Shown here piece by piece: positions 36,644 through 44,398 of a stretch of DNA of 64,000 nt. Source of the stretch: Oceanospirillaceae bacterium (GTDB taxonomy: Bacteria > Pseudomonadota > Gammaproteobacteria > Pseudomonadales > Oceanobacteraceae); the NCBI GenBank assembly GCA_002724925.1, contig PBQA01000025.1, positions 38,674-102,673 of the forward strand, in the 5' to 3' direction. The position numbers were made by a program, and so were the translations under genes. How positions within the stretch are numbered: position 1 is the stretch's first letter; each line of letters begins with the position of its first letter. The notes below the pieces were generated by a model that was given only the letters and a program-made list of their open reading frames with translations, was not told the origin of the DNA and ran no database searches.

Positions 36644-38284
36644 ATGCAACGTGACGTAATGGAATACGACGTAGTCATCGTCGGCGGCGGCCCTTCCGGC
36701 CTGTCGGCAGCTTGTCGTATCAAACAACTGGCAGAAGAAGCAGGCCAGGAAATCTCAGTGTGCCTGGTTGAAAAGGGTTCTGAGATTGGTGCACACATTC
36801 TTTCTGGTGCGGTCATTGAAGATCGCGCACTGACTGAACTCTTTCCGAACTGGAAAGAGATGGGCGCTCCGCTGAATACGCCAGTCAAAGGTGATGAAGT
36901 TTACTTCCTTACTTCCGATGAGAAATCTGTCAAAACTCCACACTGGGCGATTCCTAAGCCGATGCACAACGATGGAAACTACATCGTATCTCTCGGTAAT
37001 GTGTGCCGCTGGCTGGGTGAGCAGGCTGAGGCGCTGGGCGTGGAGATCTACCCTGGCTTCCCGGCTGCATCTCTGATCATTGAAGACGACGTCGTCAAGG
37101 GTGTTGTTACAGGTGATATGGGTGTTGCTGAAGATGGCTCGGAAAAAGACAGCTACATGCCAGGCATGGAGTTGCGTGCCAAATACACCGTCTTTGCAGA
37201 AGGTTGTCGCGGCCACCTTGGCAAAGAGTTGATTGCAAAATTCAACCTCGATGCAGGCAAAGACCCTCAGCACTACGGCATCGGCATCAAAGAGCTGTGG
37301 GATATTGATCCTGGCAAACACCAGGAAGGTCTCGTGCTTCACGGTGCTGGCTGGCCATTGAGTGAGTCAGGTTCAACTGGCGGCTTCTTCCTGTATCACA
37401 CTGAAAACAACCAGGTAGTCGTCGGTCTGATTACTGATCTGTCGTACAGCAATCCGCATGTAAGCCCGTTCGATGAATTCCAGCGCATGAAGCACCACCC
37501 TGTGCTGAAGCAATACCTTGAAGGTGGTAAGCGAGTATCTTACGGCGCACGCGCAATCGCCAAAGGCGGTTTGAACTGCCTGCCGAAGATGACCTTCCCG
37601 GGCGGCCTGGTGATTGGTTGTGATGCTGGCACCCTGAACTTCGCGAAGATCAAAGGTACGCACACAGCAATGAAGAGCGGTCTGGTCGCGGCTGAAGAGA
37701 TGTTTAAAGCCCTTCAGGCTGATCGTGCGAATGACGAAATCAATGAATTCACCACTGCATTTGAAGCTTCATGGGCCTGGGAAGAACTGCACCGCAGCCG
37801 CAACTTCGGCCCGGCGATGCATAAGTTTGGAACCTTCGGCGGTGCTGCATTCAACTTTATCGATCAGAACATTTTCCCAATCCCTGTTACGCTGCATGAC
37901 AAGACAGCGGATCATGAAATGCTCAAGCCGGCAGCTGATTGCAAGAAGATCGATTACCCGAAACCAGATGGCAAGCTCAGCTTTGATAAGCTCGGCTCTG
38001 TCTTTGTTGGTAACGTAAACCACGCCGAAGATCAGCCGTGCCACCTGAAGCTGACCGACGCTTCCATTCCGTTAACTCAAAACCTGCCTAAGTATAACGA
38101 ACCGGCGCAGCGCTACTGCCCTGCTGGCGTTTATGAAGTGGTAGAAGATGAGAATGGACAGCGCTTCCAGATCAATTCTCAGAACTGTGTGCACTGTAAG
38201 ACCTGCGATATTAAAGATCCTGCCCAGAACATCACCTGGGTTACGCCAGAAGGCGGCGGCGGTCCTAACTATCCAAACATGTAA
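36644..38284 (+). CDS. Electron transfer flavoprotein-ubiquinone oxidoreductase
   Basis: A 546-residue ETF dehydrogenase (ETF-QO) that passes electrons from reduced ETF to ubiquinone. The FAD motif VVIVGGGPSGLSAA is at the N-terminus. The [4Fe-4S] ligands are in the C-terminal part: YCPAGVYEV and then NCVHCKTCDIKDP. The start at 36644 has GAGGAGA upstream; a frame to 36539 would add 35 residues with no match. The product is peripheral on the inner membrane. A strong terminator follows at once. Confidence 0.95.
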   Translation: MQRDVMEYDVVIVGGGPSGLSAACRIKQLAEEAGQEISVCLVEKGSEIGAHILSGAVIEDRALTELFPNWKEMGAPLNTPVKGDEVYFLTSDEKSVKTPHWAIPKPMHNDGNYIVSLGNVCRWLGEQAEALGVEIYPGFPAASLIIEDDVVKGVVTGDMGVAEDGSEKDSYMPGMELRAKYTVFAEGCRGHLGKELIAKFNLDAGKDPQHYGIGIKELWDIDPGKHQEGLVLHGAGWPLSESGSTGGFFLYHTENNQVVVGLITDLSYSNPHVSPFDEFQRMKHHPVLKQYLEGGKRVSYGARAIAKGGLNCLPKMTFPGGLVIGCDAGTLNFAKIKGTHTAMKSGLVAAEEMFKALQADRANDEINEFTTAFEASWAWEELHRSRNFGPAMHKFGTFGGAAFNFIDQNIFPIPVTLHDKTADHEMLKPAADCKKIDYPKPDGKLSFDKLGSVFVGNVNHAEDQPCHLKLTDASIPLTQNLPKYNEPAQRYCPAGVYEVVEDENGQRFQINSQNCVHCKTCDIKDPAQNITWVTPEGGGGPNYPNM

Positions 38285-38287
38285 GAC

Positions 38288-38319
38288 AATAAAAAAGGGC
38301 CGAAAGGCCCTTTTTTATT
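38288..38319 (+). terminator. Intrinsic terminator after ETF-QO
   Basis: AATAAAAAAGGGCC, a GAAA tetraloop and GGCCCTTTTTTATT form a 14-bp stem at 38288-38319, followed by T-rich sequence. It is four bases after the stop codon. It is symmetrical, so it can act for the gene on the other strand too. Confidence 0.92.
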
Positions 38320-38326
38320 GTTTAAC

Positions 38327-38348
38327 CCTTGCGTTTCGAAACGCAAGG
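38327..38348. repeat. 22-bp perfect palindrome
   Basis: CCTTGCGTTTC and GAAACGCAAGG are adjacent inverse copies with no spacer, eight bases after the terminator. It sits between two convergent genes. It could be a protein-binding palindrome or a second hairpin for the minus-strand gene ending at 38368. The loopless symmetry favours a DNA-binding site over an RNA stem. Confidence 0.6.
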
Positions 38349-38367
38349 CGGCTCTGATTGTCGGGAC

Positions 38368-39228
38368 TCAGTGACCCGACACTACCATTGACACGCCACG
38401 GAACTGAAGGTCATCAATTACGATGCCGCCCAGTTGACTCCCTCCAACACTTACGCTGGGCATACGAATGTCGATCACATTCTCATCATCAAACGGGGAG
38501 GCAAAATCAAACTTCACACCATCTGCAACATCCGTGCTCATGTTTACATATAGCTTGGCAACACGGTCGCTAGCATCGGGCGTGCGGTTTGCAGCCAGCT
38601 TTTCATTATATGCATTACCTGCAACAACTGCGTCTTCGATAACAATTCCGAAAGAAGACGACATGTCGATATCAAGATCCTCAATGCCGATTGCAGTGTA
38701 GAGCTCGATGTCATTAGTTGCACCATCGACGCGCATCTCAAGGGCGAGTGCACCACCGTACATGCTGATTGAGTCAACCAGAACATGTCGGTTGATACCG
38801 CCTGCACCTTCGACCGCTATTTCACCGGTGGTCAAGAGGATGTCCACTACACCAACACCGCCGGAAGTGGGCTCACCGAGAACAAGCAAAGAGCCGTCCT
38901 GATCGATGTCAATTTTAAATCTCAGATTATTCAGGTTGGCAGTATTACCAGGATTGCTAAAGCCAAAGAGAGTGCTACGATTCTCTCCGCCACCGATGTA
39001 AACGTCTGAAATAGTCAAGCTGCCACCGTCTCCATCGCTGACGCCGCCAACGACCTCCTCGGTATCGGTGTAGCGAATCTCTCCAATTTGCACACCAACG
39101 TCGAGCTCGATGTCTACACCAGCCTGACCGGTGACATTGTGCAGTTCAAACTCAGACATTGGCGAGAGTTCAGCCTGAGTCCCTGCTGAAGCGAGAGCTA
39201 TGCAACCCGCGAGTAGTGATTTTTTCAT
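38368..39228 (-). CDS. Secreted protein with TGQAG motif (DUF6160-like)
   Basis: A 286-residue exported protein: signal peptide 1-19 (MKKSLLAGCIALASAGTQA), then LSPMSEFELHNVTGQAGVDIELD. This start, with an elements-of-VTGQ-G motif right after the signal peptide, is seen in FilA-like and DUF6160 surface proteins. The rest is a low-complexity beta-rich sequence with repeated short strands (GSLTISDVYIGG, DIRMPSVSVGGSQLGG). No enzyme motif is seen. It is likely an envelope or pilus-associated protein; the function is unknown. Confidence 0.6.
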   Translation of the reverse strand: MKKSLLAGCIALASAGTQAELSPMSEFELHNVTGQAGVDIELDVGVQIGEIRYTDTEEVVGGVSDGDGGSLTISDVYIGGGENRSTLFGFSNPGNTANLNNLRFKIDIDQDGSLLVLGEPTSGGVGVVDILLTTGEIAVEGAGGINRHVLVDSISMYGGALALEMRVDGATNDIELYTAIGIEDLDIDMSSSFGIVIEDAVVAGNAYNEKLAANRTPDASDRVAKLYVNMSTDVADGVKFDFASPFDDENVIDIRMPSVSVGGSQLGGIVIDDLQFRGVSMVVSGH

Positions 39229-39392
39229 GATAGGCGATCCATCAAGTTTTTATTGTAGTTACATCAGTTTACGTCCAGCACCATACTTGTGCAACTGACA
39301 CTCAGTAGCAAATTACCTTGTTACAGCCAATACACAAGGGTTTACATGGCCCCGGCCATCAACGTGGCACAATATGACGCATTTACCTTCAC

Positions 39393-39911
39393 TTACAAAG
39401 GAAAGGCAATCAAATTCTGACCAGAACGCATCGAGAAGCCGCTCTCTGTAAGCTCGCCCATCTCCAGTAGCTGGTAGTAGGCCGACCTCAAAAAGCGTGC
39501 AGGCAGCCCTTGCGCAGTCGTTATAACTGGAATGTCATTCCCATCTAGCTTAGTCAGTGCAATCTCGCTATCGCCATCCAGAAGCTCCACCTGGCCATTC
39601 GATAGAACTGCACCAACCCCGGTCTCTGACTCCCCTACCAATGAAATAACATGCAGAGCGGTATCCTCTACAGTGATTTTCCATTTCTCTACCGGCGTAA
39701 CGAGAAAGAACTCATCACCTTCTTGCTTAACCAGGGAGGCAAACAGTCTTACCAGGGTCTTGCGCTTAATCTCCCCTCCTTCGTGAATCCATCGTCCAAC
39801 CTTTGTGATCCTGATATCAATATCGCCAGACAGGGGCGGATTCCACTTATCTATCGGGTAGGTCTGGACTTTATCGAGGTCGAACGCTTTGGTTATTTCA
39901 TCTAACTTCAT
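39393..39911 (-). CDS. DUF1285 family protein
   Basis: A 172-residue cytoplasmic protein of the DUF1285 family, recognised by PIDKWNPPLSGDIDIRIT, the GRWIHEGGEIKRKTLVRLFASLV segment and DEFFLVTPVEKWKITVED. The function is unknown. It lies 9 bp downstream of the radical SAM gene, so they are probably cotranscribed. Confidence 0.85.
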   Translation of the reverse strand: MKLDEITKAFDLDKVQTYPIDKWNPPLSGDIDIRITKVGRWIHEGGEIKRKTLVRLFASLVKQEGDEFFLVTPVEKWKITVEDTALHVISLVGESETGVGAVLSNGQVELLDGDSEIALTKLDGNDIPVITTAQGLPARFLRSAYYQLLEMGELTESGFSMRSGQNLIAFPL

Positions 39912-39920
39912 GAGAGAGCC

Positions 39921-40817
39921 CTATAATCCTCTTTGCCATTCCTGGCGCAACCTGATGGAGTCTGGTCTATTAATGGCTGTGTCGAGCTGAGAGAGTAGAG
40001 CCTGTTTATCTGCCCCGAGGGTTCCTTTAAGGGGAAGATAGTTGGACGCATGGTCACTTCGAAATACCGTATCTCGAAGGTCGAGCGTATCAATAAAGGT
40101 TCTGAGTTCAACAAAAAGCTCGTGTTGATCGGGCAGTTCGTAGTCGAACCCTGCTTCTGTAAAACCCTGCACGACGCGCTCCTGGCCAAGTGGGTAACTC
40201 ACGACTAGAGTGGAAAGAAACTCGGGCTGAGCTTCATTCATTAGTCTGGCGGTATTAATGGCGTGCTGGGTGCTCAGGGAGCGCCCACCCATTCCGTTGA
40301 GAACCATGACAGAAGAAGCGATACCAGCTTCTTTCAGCTTGTTCAGAGCGTTAAGAGTTGAGTCATACGTCTCTCCTTTGGATATGGCCGTTAAAACATC
40401 ATCATCTCCGCTTTCTGCACCGACATAAGCGATACCAAGGCCCAGCTCTTTTAGTCGCCTAAGGTCGTCTGCGGACTTTTTCCTGATGTTTCTGGGCAGG
40501 CAGTAGGCACCTACACGTTTTACCCAAGGCAGGCTTTCTCTTATCTGCTGGAGAATGGTCTCTAGCCGCCTCGTTGGTAAAACGAATGCATCGCCGTCGG
40601 CAAGGAATACTTTTTCGAATCTCGGGCCTACCGCTGCCGCATTTTTAATTTCTGCGAGCACCTCTGCTTCGTTGCGGGCACGAAATTTCTTCTGCGGCTG
40701 AGTGTACATGTCGCAGAAGGTGCAGTTGTTCCAGGAGCAGCCATTCGTGACCTGAAATATCATAGAGCGCCCTTCGGACGGCGGACGGAATACCGGTTCA
40801 ATATAGTCTGGAAACAT
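39921..40817 (-). CDS. Radical SAM protein
   Basis: A 298-residue radical SAM enzyme. The cluster motif is Cys27, Cys32 and Cys35 in NGCSWNNCTFCDMYT, which has CX4CX2C spacing, as in a subset of this superfamily. The GGE-like and strand motifs include KVFLADGDAFVLPTRRLE and GIAYVGAESGDDDVLTAISKG. The substrate is unknown. It leads the DUF1285 gene. The tRNA-Leu gene lies 46 bp upstream. Confidence 0.85.
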   Translation of the reverse strand: MFPDYIEPVFRPPSEGRSMIFQVTNGCSWNNCTFCDMYTQPQKKFRARNEAEVLAEIKNAAAVGPRFEKVFLADGDAFVLPTRRLETILQQIRESLPWVKRVGAYCLPRNIRKKSADDLRRLKELGLGIAYVGAESGDDDVLTAISKGETYDSTLNALNKLKEAGIASSVMVLNGMGGRSLSTQHAINTARLMNEAQPEFLSTLVVSYPLGQERVVQGFTEAGFDYELPDQHELFVELRTFIDTLDLRDTVFRSDHASNYLPLKGTLGADKQALLSQLDTAINRPDSIRLRQEWQRGL

Positions 40818-40863
40818 AGTAGTGAATGCTATGGCTTTGAGTAGAGGGTGTGGGGCTATGATA

Positions 40864-40950
40864 TGGTGCCCGGAGCCGGAATTGAACCGGCACGACCATA
40901 AGGTCGGGAGATTTTAAATCTCCTGTGTCTACCAATTCCACCACCCGGGC
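40864..40950 (-). tRNA. tRNA-Leu (anticodon UAA)
   Basis: On the minus strand the gene starts GCCCGGGTGGTGG and ends CCGGGCACCA, with CCA encoded. The anticodon loop reads TTTAAAA in the stem GGAGA/TCTCC. The long variable arm (CGACCTTATGGTCG) marks a class II leucine tRNA. The T arm reads GCCGGTTCAATTCCGGC. It is the last of three tRNAs after pgsA, matching E. coli leuZ. Confidence 0.95.
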
Positions 40951-40984
40951 GAACGGGCTTCTGACTAAATACGTCAGGAGTAAG

Positions 40985-41058
40985 TGGAGGCGCGAGCCGG
41001 AGTCGAACCGGCCTACGTGGATTTGCAATCCAGTGCATAACCGCTTTGCTATCGCGCC
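40985..41058 (-). tRNA. tRNA-Cys (anticodon GCA)
   Basis: The 74-base gene begins GGCGCGATAGC and ends CGCGCCTCCA. The anticodon loop ATTGCAAAT sits between CTGG and CCAC stems, giving GCA. The T arm reads GCCGGTTCGACTCCGGC. It corresponds to E. coli cysT in the pgsA-glyW-cysT-leuZ order. Confidence 0.96.
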
Positions 41059-41149
41059 TAATCATTGCATCTGCACCAGTATTGATGCATTTGCCTAAAC
41101 AGCGCTCTATTGACGCGCTTTGGTATTCATTTCTTAGGGTAAGAAAGAA

Positions 41150-41225
41150 TGGAGCGGGAAAGGAGGCTCGAACTCCCGACCCCAACCTTGGCAAGGTTGT
41201 GCTCTACCAACTGAGCTATTCCCGC
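41150..41225 (-). tRNA. tRNA-Gly (anticodon GCC)
   Basis: The 76-base gene begins GCGGGAATAGCTC and ends TTCCCGCTCCA. The anticodon stem-loop CAACCTTGCCAAGGTTG gives GCC. The D arm AGTTGGTAGAGC is standard. It is the first tRNA after pgsA, like glyW in E. coli. Confidence 0.96.
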
Positions 41226-41315
41226 TTAAGTGCTGCGCATTTTAAATAATACGCGTAACCAGTCAAGCTTTTTTCTTACTTTTTAACAACTTAGAGAGCT
41301 ATTTTCTGAAATTAA

Positions 41316-41858
41316 TCAGCGTCTTAGCTCGGGCCATGCCGCCTTAAGGTAGATCAGCATGGACCAGAGAGTCAGGATCGCTGCACCATAGAGTGCATAA
41401 ATACCGAGTACTTCAATCAGGCTGCCTTCGGCTGCTCCTAACAATACCGTGATAGAAATCATTTGCAGTGCTGTCTTTATCTTTCCCAGTTGACTGACGG
41501 CGACATTGGCACGCTTACCAAGCTCCGCCATCCACTCACGGAGTGCAGATATGACGATTTCTCGACCAACAATGACCATCGCAGGAATGGTGAGCCATGG
41601 GTGTGCAAAGTGCTCCACAAGCAGTACCAGTGCAACTGACACGATGAGCTTATCGGCAACGGGATCAAGAAAGGCCCCAAGCGCCGAAGTTTGATCAAGC
41701 TTGCGTGCCAGGTAGCCATCCAGCCAGTCTGTTGCTGCAGCCGCAGCAAACAACAAAGAGGCCCAAACCCGGCCGCTTTCGCCTAGCCAGTAAAAACATA
41801 CCACCATCAGCGGAATCATCAATATCCGCCCCATAGTCAGTATATTAGGTATGTTCAT
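41316..41858 (-). CDS. pgsA: CDP-diacylglycerol-glycerol-3-phosphate 3-phosphatidyltransferase
   Basis: A 180-residue inner-membrane enzyme that makes phosphatidylglycerophosphate. The CDP-alcohol phosphatidyltransferase motif is seen in TDWLDGYLARKLDQTSALGAFLDPVADK (DGxxAR...G...D...D). Five or six helices are visible. It follows uvrC by 8 bp and precedes the three tRNA genes, as in E. coli. Confidence 0.95.
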   Translation of the reverse strand: MNIPNILTMGRILMIPLMVVCFYWLGESGRVWASLLFAAAAATDWLDGYLARKLDQTSALGAFLDPVADKLIVSVALVLLVEHFAHPWLTIPAMVIVGREIVISALREWMAELGKRANVAVSQLGKIKTALQMISITVLLGAAEGSLIEVLGIYALYGAAILTLWSMLIYLKAAWPELRR

Positions 41859-41866
41859 TGCTGGTA

Positions 41867-43693
41867 CTACTCCTGTTCTTCTCCATGGAGCGCAGCAAAA
41901 ATCTGCCCTGCCAATGCTTTACTGATACCCGGGACTTTTTCAAACTCACCCCGCGGCGCACCGCGCATATTACGCAGACTACCGAAGTGAAGCAAAAGCT
42001 CTCTTCGCCTTTTTGGTCCGACGCCCGGTAGCTTCTCAAGATCAGACTGCCCTCGCCTCTTCGCCCGTTCCTTTCTATGACCAGTGATCGCGAACCGGTG
42101 AGCTTCGTCTCTGACATACTGAAGCAGGCGAAAACCCGAGTCGTGGGCATCAGGCAAGATAGGTTTCGACGTCTGAGGTCGCCATAGATACTCCCACCCG
42201 GACTTTCGGGTTGTACCTTTTGATATGCCGAGCAGATACACGTCGGTAATCTGCAGCTCATCAAGAACCTGGTCAACTCTTGAAACCTGCCCTTTCCCGC
42301 CGTCAATAAGCAGGATGTCAGGCAAGTCATTCTGCTCAAGCATGCGGGTCAGATGCCTGCGAACGGAATCTTCGAGAGCAGCATAGTCATCTCCGGCAGT
42401 AACATTCTTCACAGAAAAACGGCGATAACGAGACTTGTCCAACCCTTCTTTGCCATAAACGACACATGACGCATACGCTGCTTCGCCCTGCGCGTGGCTG
42501 ATGTCGAAGCATTCTATTCGTGAAGGTACAAAATTCAGGCTGAGCAGGTCCGCAACGGCATCAAGCTTGCTCTGTGCTGCCTGACGACCCGACATCACTG
42601 ACTGAATGCCAGTACGGGCGTTTTCATCCGCCATTGCCAACCACTGCCTGCCATCCCCTCTCAGCCCTCTCTGATGCTGAAGTATGAGCCCACGCTCTTT
42701 CAATACCGACACCATAGGAGCAAGAACATCCGACTCAATGTCTGCAATTAGCACCTCCGGAAGCGTATCACTCGCATGCCCACCCAAATAAAACTGCTCA
42801 ATGTAGGAAGTGAACAATTCATCGAGCGGCACCCCAGTCTTATCTTCCGGAAAAAAGCTCTGAGAGTTCGTTAGGCGCCCTTTGCGGAAGGTTAGGCGCT
42901 GAACGCATATCATTGCTTGCCATTCAATTGCAGCCCAGACGTCCGCATTCTTCTCGCCAGACTCCGCCATCTGGCGCTCCTGAATACGCCTGAGTAGCTC
43001 CACTCTGTCGCGAAATTCTGCAGCCTTCTCAAACTGAAGCTCCTCTGCCGCTTGCTCCATACTTGTCTGAAGGTCGGAAATCAGCTCACGGGACTTCCCC
43101 TCAAGAAACATTCTGGCCCGCTGAATATCGTGCTCATATTCATCTTTTGAAATATGACCGACACAGGGAGCTGAGCAGCGATGAATTTCGTACTGCAGGC
43201 AAGGACGGCTGCGATGATTGAAATAGCTATCTTCGCAATTGCGCAGAAGAAAGAGTCGCTGCAGATAGTTCTGAGCCTCACGCGCTGCGCCCGGGTTTGG
43301 ATAAGGGCCGAAATACATTCCCTTTTTACGGCGCCTGCCACGGGCGTAAGAAAGAAGTGGATAAGGGTGGTCTGAAATATGAAGATAAGGATAAGACTTA
43401 TCATCTTTGAGCAGGATGTTATAAGGCGGTCGGTGTTTCTTGATCAGAGTCTGTTCAAGAATCAGGGCTTCCACCTCACTGCCTGTAACAGTGACATCAA
43501 TGTGATCAATCCGACTTACCAGTGCGACCGTTTTGGCGTTCAGGCCACGAGCGCGAAAGTAACTCGACACTCGATTTTTCAGGTTTTTTGCCTTGCCTAC
43601 GTATAGTAATGACTGATCTTTATCGTACATTCTGTAGACGCCAGCCCTCTGGGTCAGCGACTTCAGGAAAGCCTTAATATCAAATTCAGGCAT
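41867..43693 (-). CDS. uvrC: Excinuclease ABC subunit C
   Basis: A 608-residue nucleotide excision repair endonuclease. The N-terminal GIY-YIG domain reads GVYRMYD and LLYVGKAKNLKNRVSSYF. A UVR domain is at about 200-235 (MEQAAEELQFEKAAEFRDRVELL), then the RNase H-like 5' nuclease domain (RIECFDISHAQGE, LLIDGGKGQV), and C-terminal HhH motifs (LEKLPGVGPKRRRELLLHFGS). Its start overlaps the uvrY stop by one base (TAATG). Confidence 0.96.
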   Translation of the reverse strand: MPEFDIKAFLKSLTQRAGVYRMYDKDQSLLYVGKAKNLKNRVSSYFRARGLNAKTVALVSRIDHIDVTVTGSEVEALILEQTLIKKHRPPYNILLKDDKSYPYLHISDHPYPLLSYARGRRRKKGMYFGPYPNPGAAREAQNYLQRLFLLRNCEDSYFNHRSRPCLQYEIHRCSAPCVGHISKDEYEHDIQRARMFLEGKSRELISDLQTSMEQAAEELQFEKAAEFRDRVELLRRIQERQMAESGEKNADVWAAIEWQAMICVQRLTFRKGRLTNSQSFFPEDKTGVPLDELFTSYIEQFYLGGHASDTLPEVLIADIESDVLAPMVSVLKERGLILQHQRGLRGDGRQWLAMADENARTGIQSVMSGRQAAQSKLDAVADLLSLNFVPSRIECFDISHAQGEAAYASCVVYGKEGLDKSRYRRFSVKNVTAGDDYAALEDSVRRHLTRMLEQNDLPDILLIDGGKGQVSRVDQVLDELQITDVYLLGISKGTTRKSGWEYLWRPQTSKPILPDAHDSGFRLLQYVRDEAHRFAITGHRKERAKRRGQSDLEKLPGVGPKRRRELLLHFGSLRNMRGAPRGEFEKVPGISKALAGQIFAALHGEEQE

Positions 43694-44343
43694 TAATTTA
43701 CTTCGTTAGCGTCAATTAATCCGTGCCTCAAGGCAAGATGCGTTAGCTGGACATCGCTTTTCTCAATGCCCAGCTTCTCGAAGATTCGATAGCGGTAGCT
43801 GTTTACCGTCTTTGGGCTGAGAAACAACGCCTCTCCGATCAAAGGCACACGCTGCCCCTTGGCAATCATGATCGATATCTGCAACTCTCGCTCAGACAAG
43901 GTTTCAAATGGCGAGCCTGCATCGTCCTGAAAGGGGCGCAAGGCTAATTTCTGGGCAATTTCGGGGCTTATATACTTCTGGCCGGAGTTTACCTTTACGA
44001 TGGCGCGCAACATTTCATCAAAATGCGCCCCTTTGGTCAGATAGCCAGACGCGCCGATTTTGAGGAGTCGTGAGGTGTACGGGTCGCCGTCATATACTGT
44101 GAGTGCAATGATCTGCACTTCAGGTTGGCGCTGAAGTATTTTTTGCGTGGCCTCCAGCCCACCTATACCTGGCATGTTGATATCCATAAGAACAACATCC
44201 GGCTCAAGGTCACGAGATTTCTGGACGGCCTCTTCCCCGCTCGCTGCATCACCAACAACTTCCACTTGCTCTGCATCGGCAAGCAAGCGGCAAATTCCGG
44301 ACCGGACCAGATCCTGATCATCAACTACTAAGACACGAATCAA
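43693..44343 (-). CDS. uvrY: UvrY/GacA response regulator
   Basis: A 217-residue LuxR-type response regulator. With a TTG start at 44343 it reads MIRVLVVDDQDLVRSGICR, the same N-terminus as GacA/UvrY and nearly the same length as UvrY (218). GGAGATG lies 6 bp upstream. The ORF extends to 44442, but that part is unrelated. The receiver has Asp8, Asp9 and phospho-acceptor Asp54 (VVLMDINMPG). The HTH is in LSERELQISIMIAKGQRVPLIGE. It is expected to switch on CsrB-type small RNAs after BarA/GacS signalling. Confidence 0.93.
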   Translation of the reverse strand: MIRVLVVDDQDLVRSGICRLLADAEQVEVVGDAASGEEAVQKSRDLEPDVVLMDINMPGIGGLEATQKILQRQPEVQIIALTVYDGDPYTSRLLKIGASGYLTKGAHFDEMLRAIVKVNSGQKYISPEIAQKLALRPFQDDAGSPFETLSERELQISIMIAKGQRVPLIGEALFLSPKTVNSYRYRIFEKLGIEKSDVQLTHLALRHGLIDANEVN

Positions 44344-44398
44344 AAAAACATCTCCAGAATTGGCCGAGTACAACAAGTTGTGGAATATATCAAAGCTG

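Noticed and set aside
40798..41194. Minus-strand protein frames over 40798-41194
   Set aside because: They run through three clear tRNA genes with full cloverleaf features.
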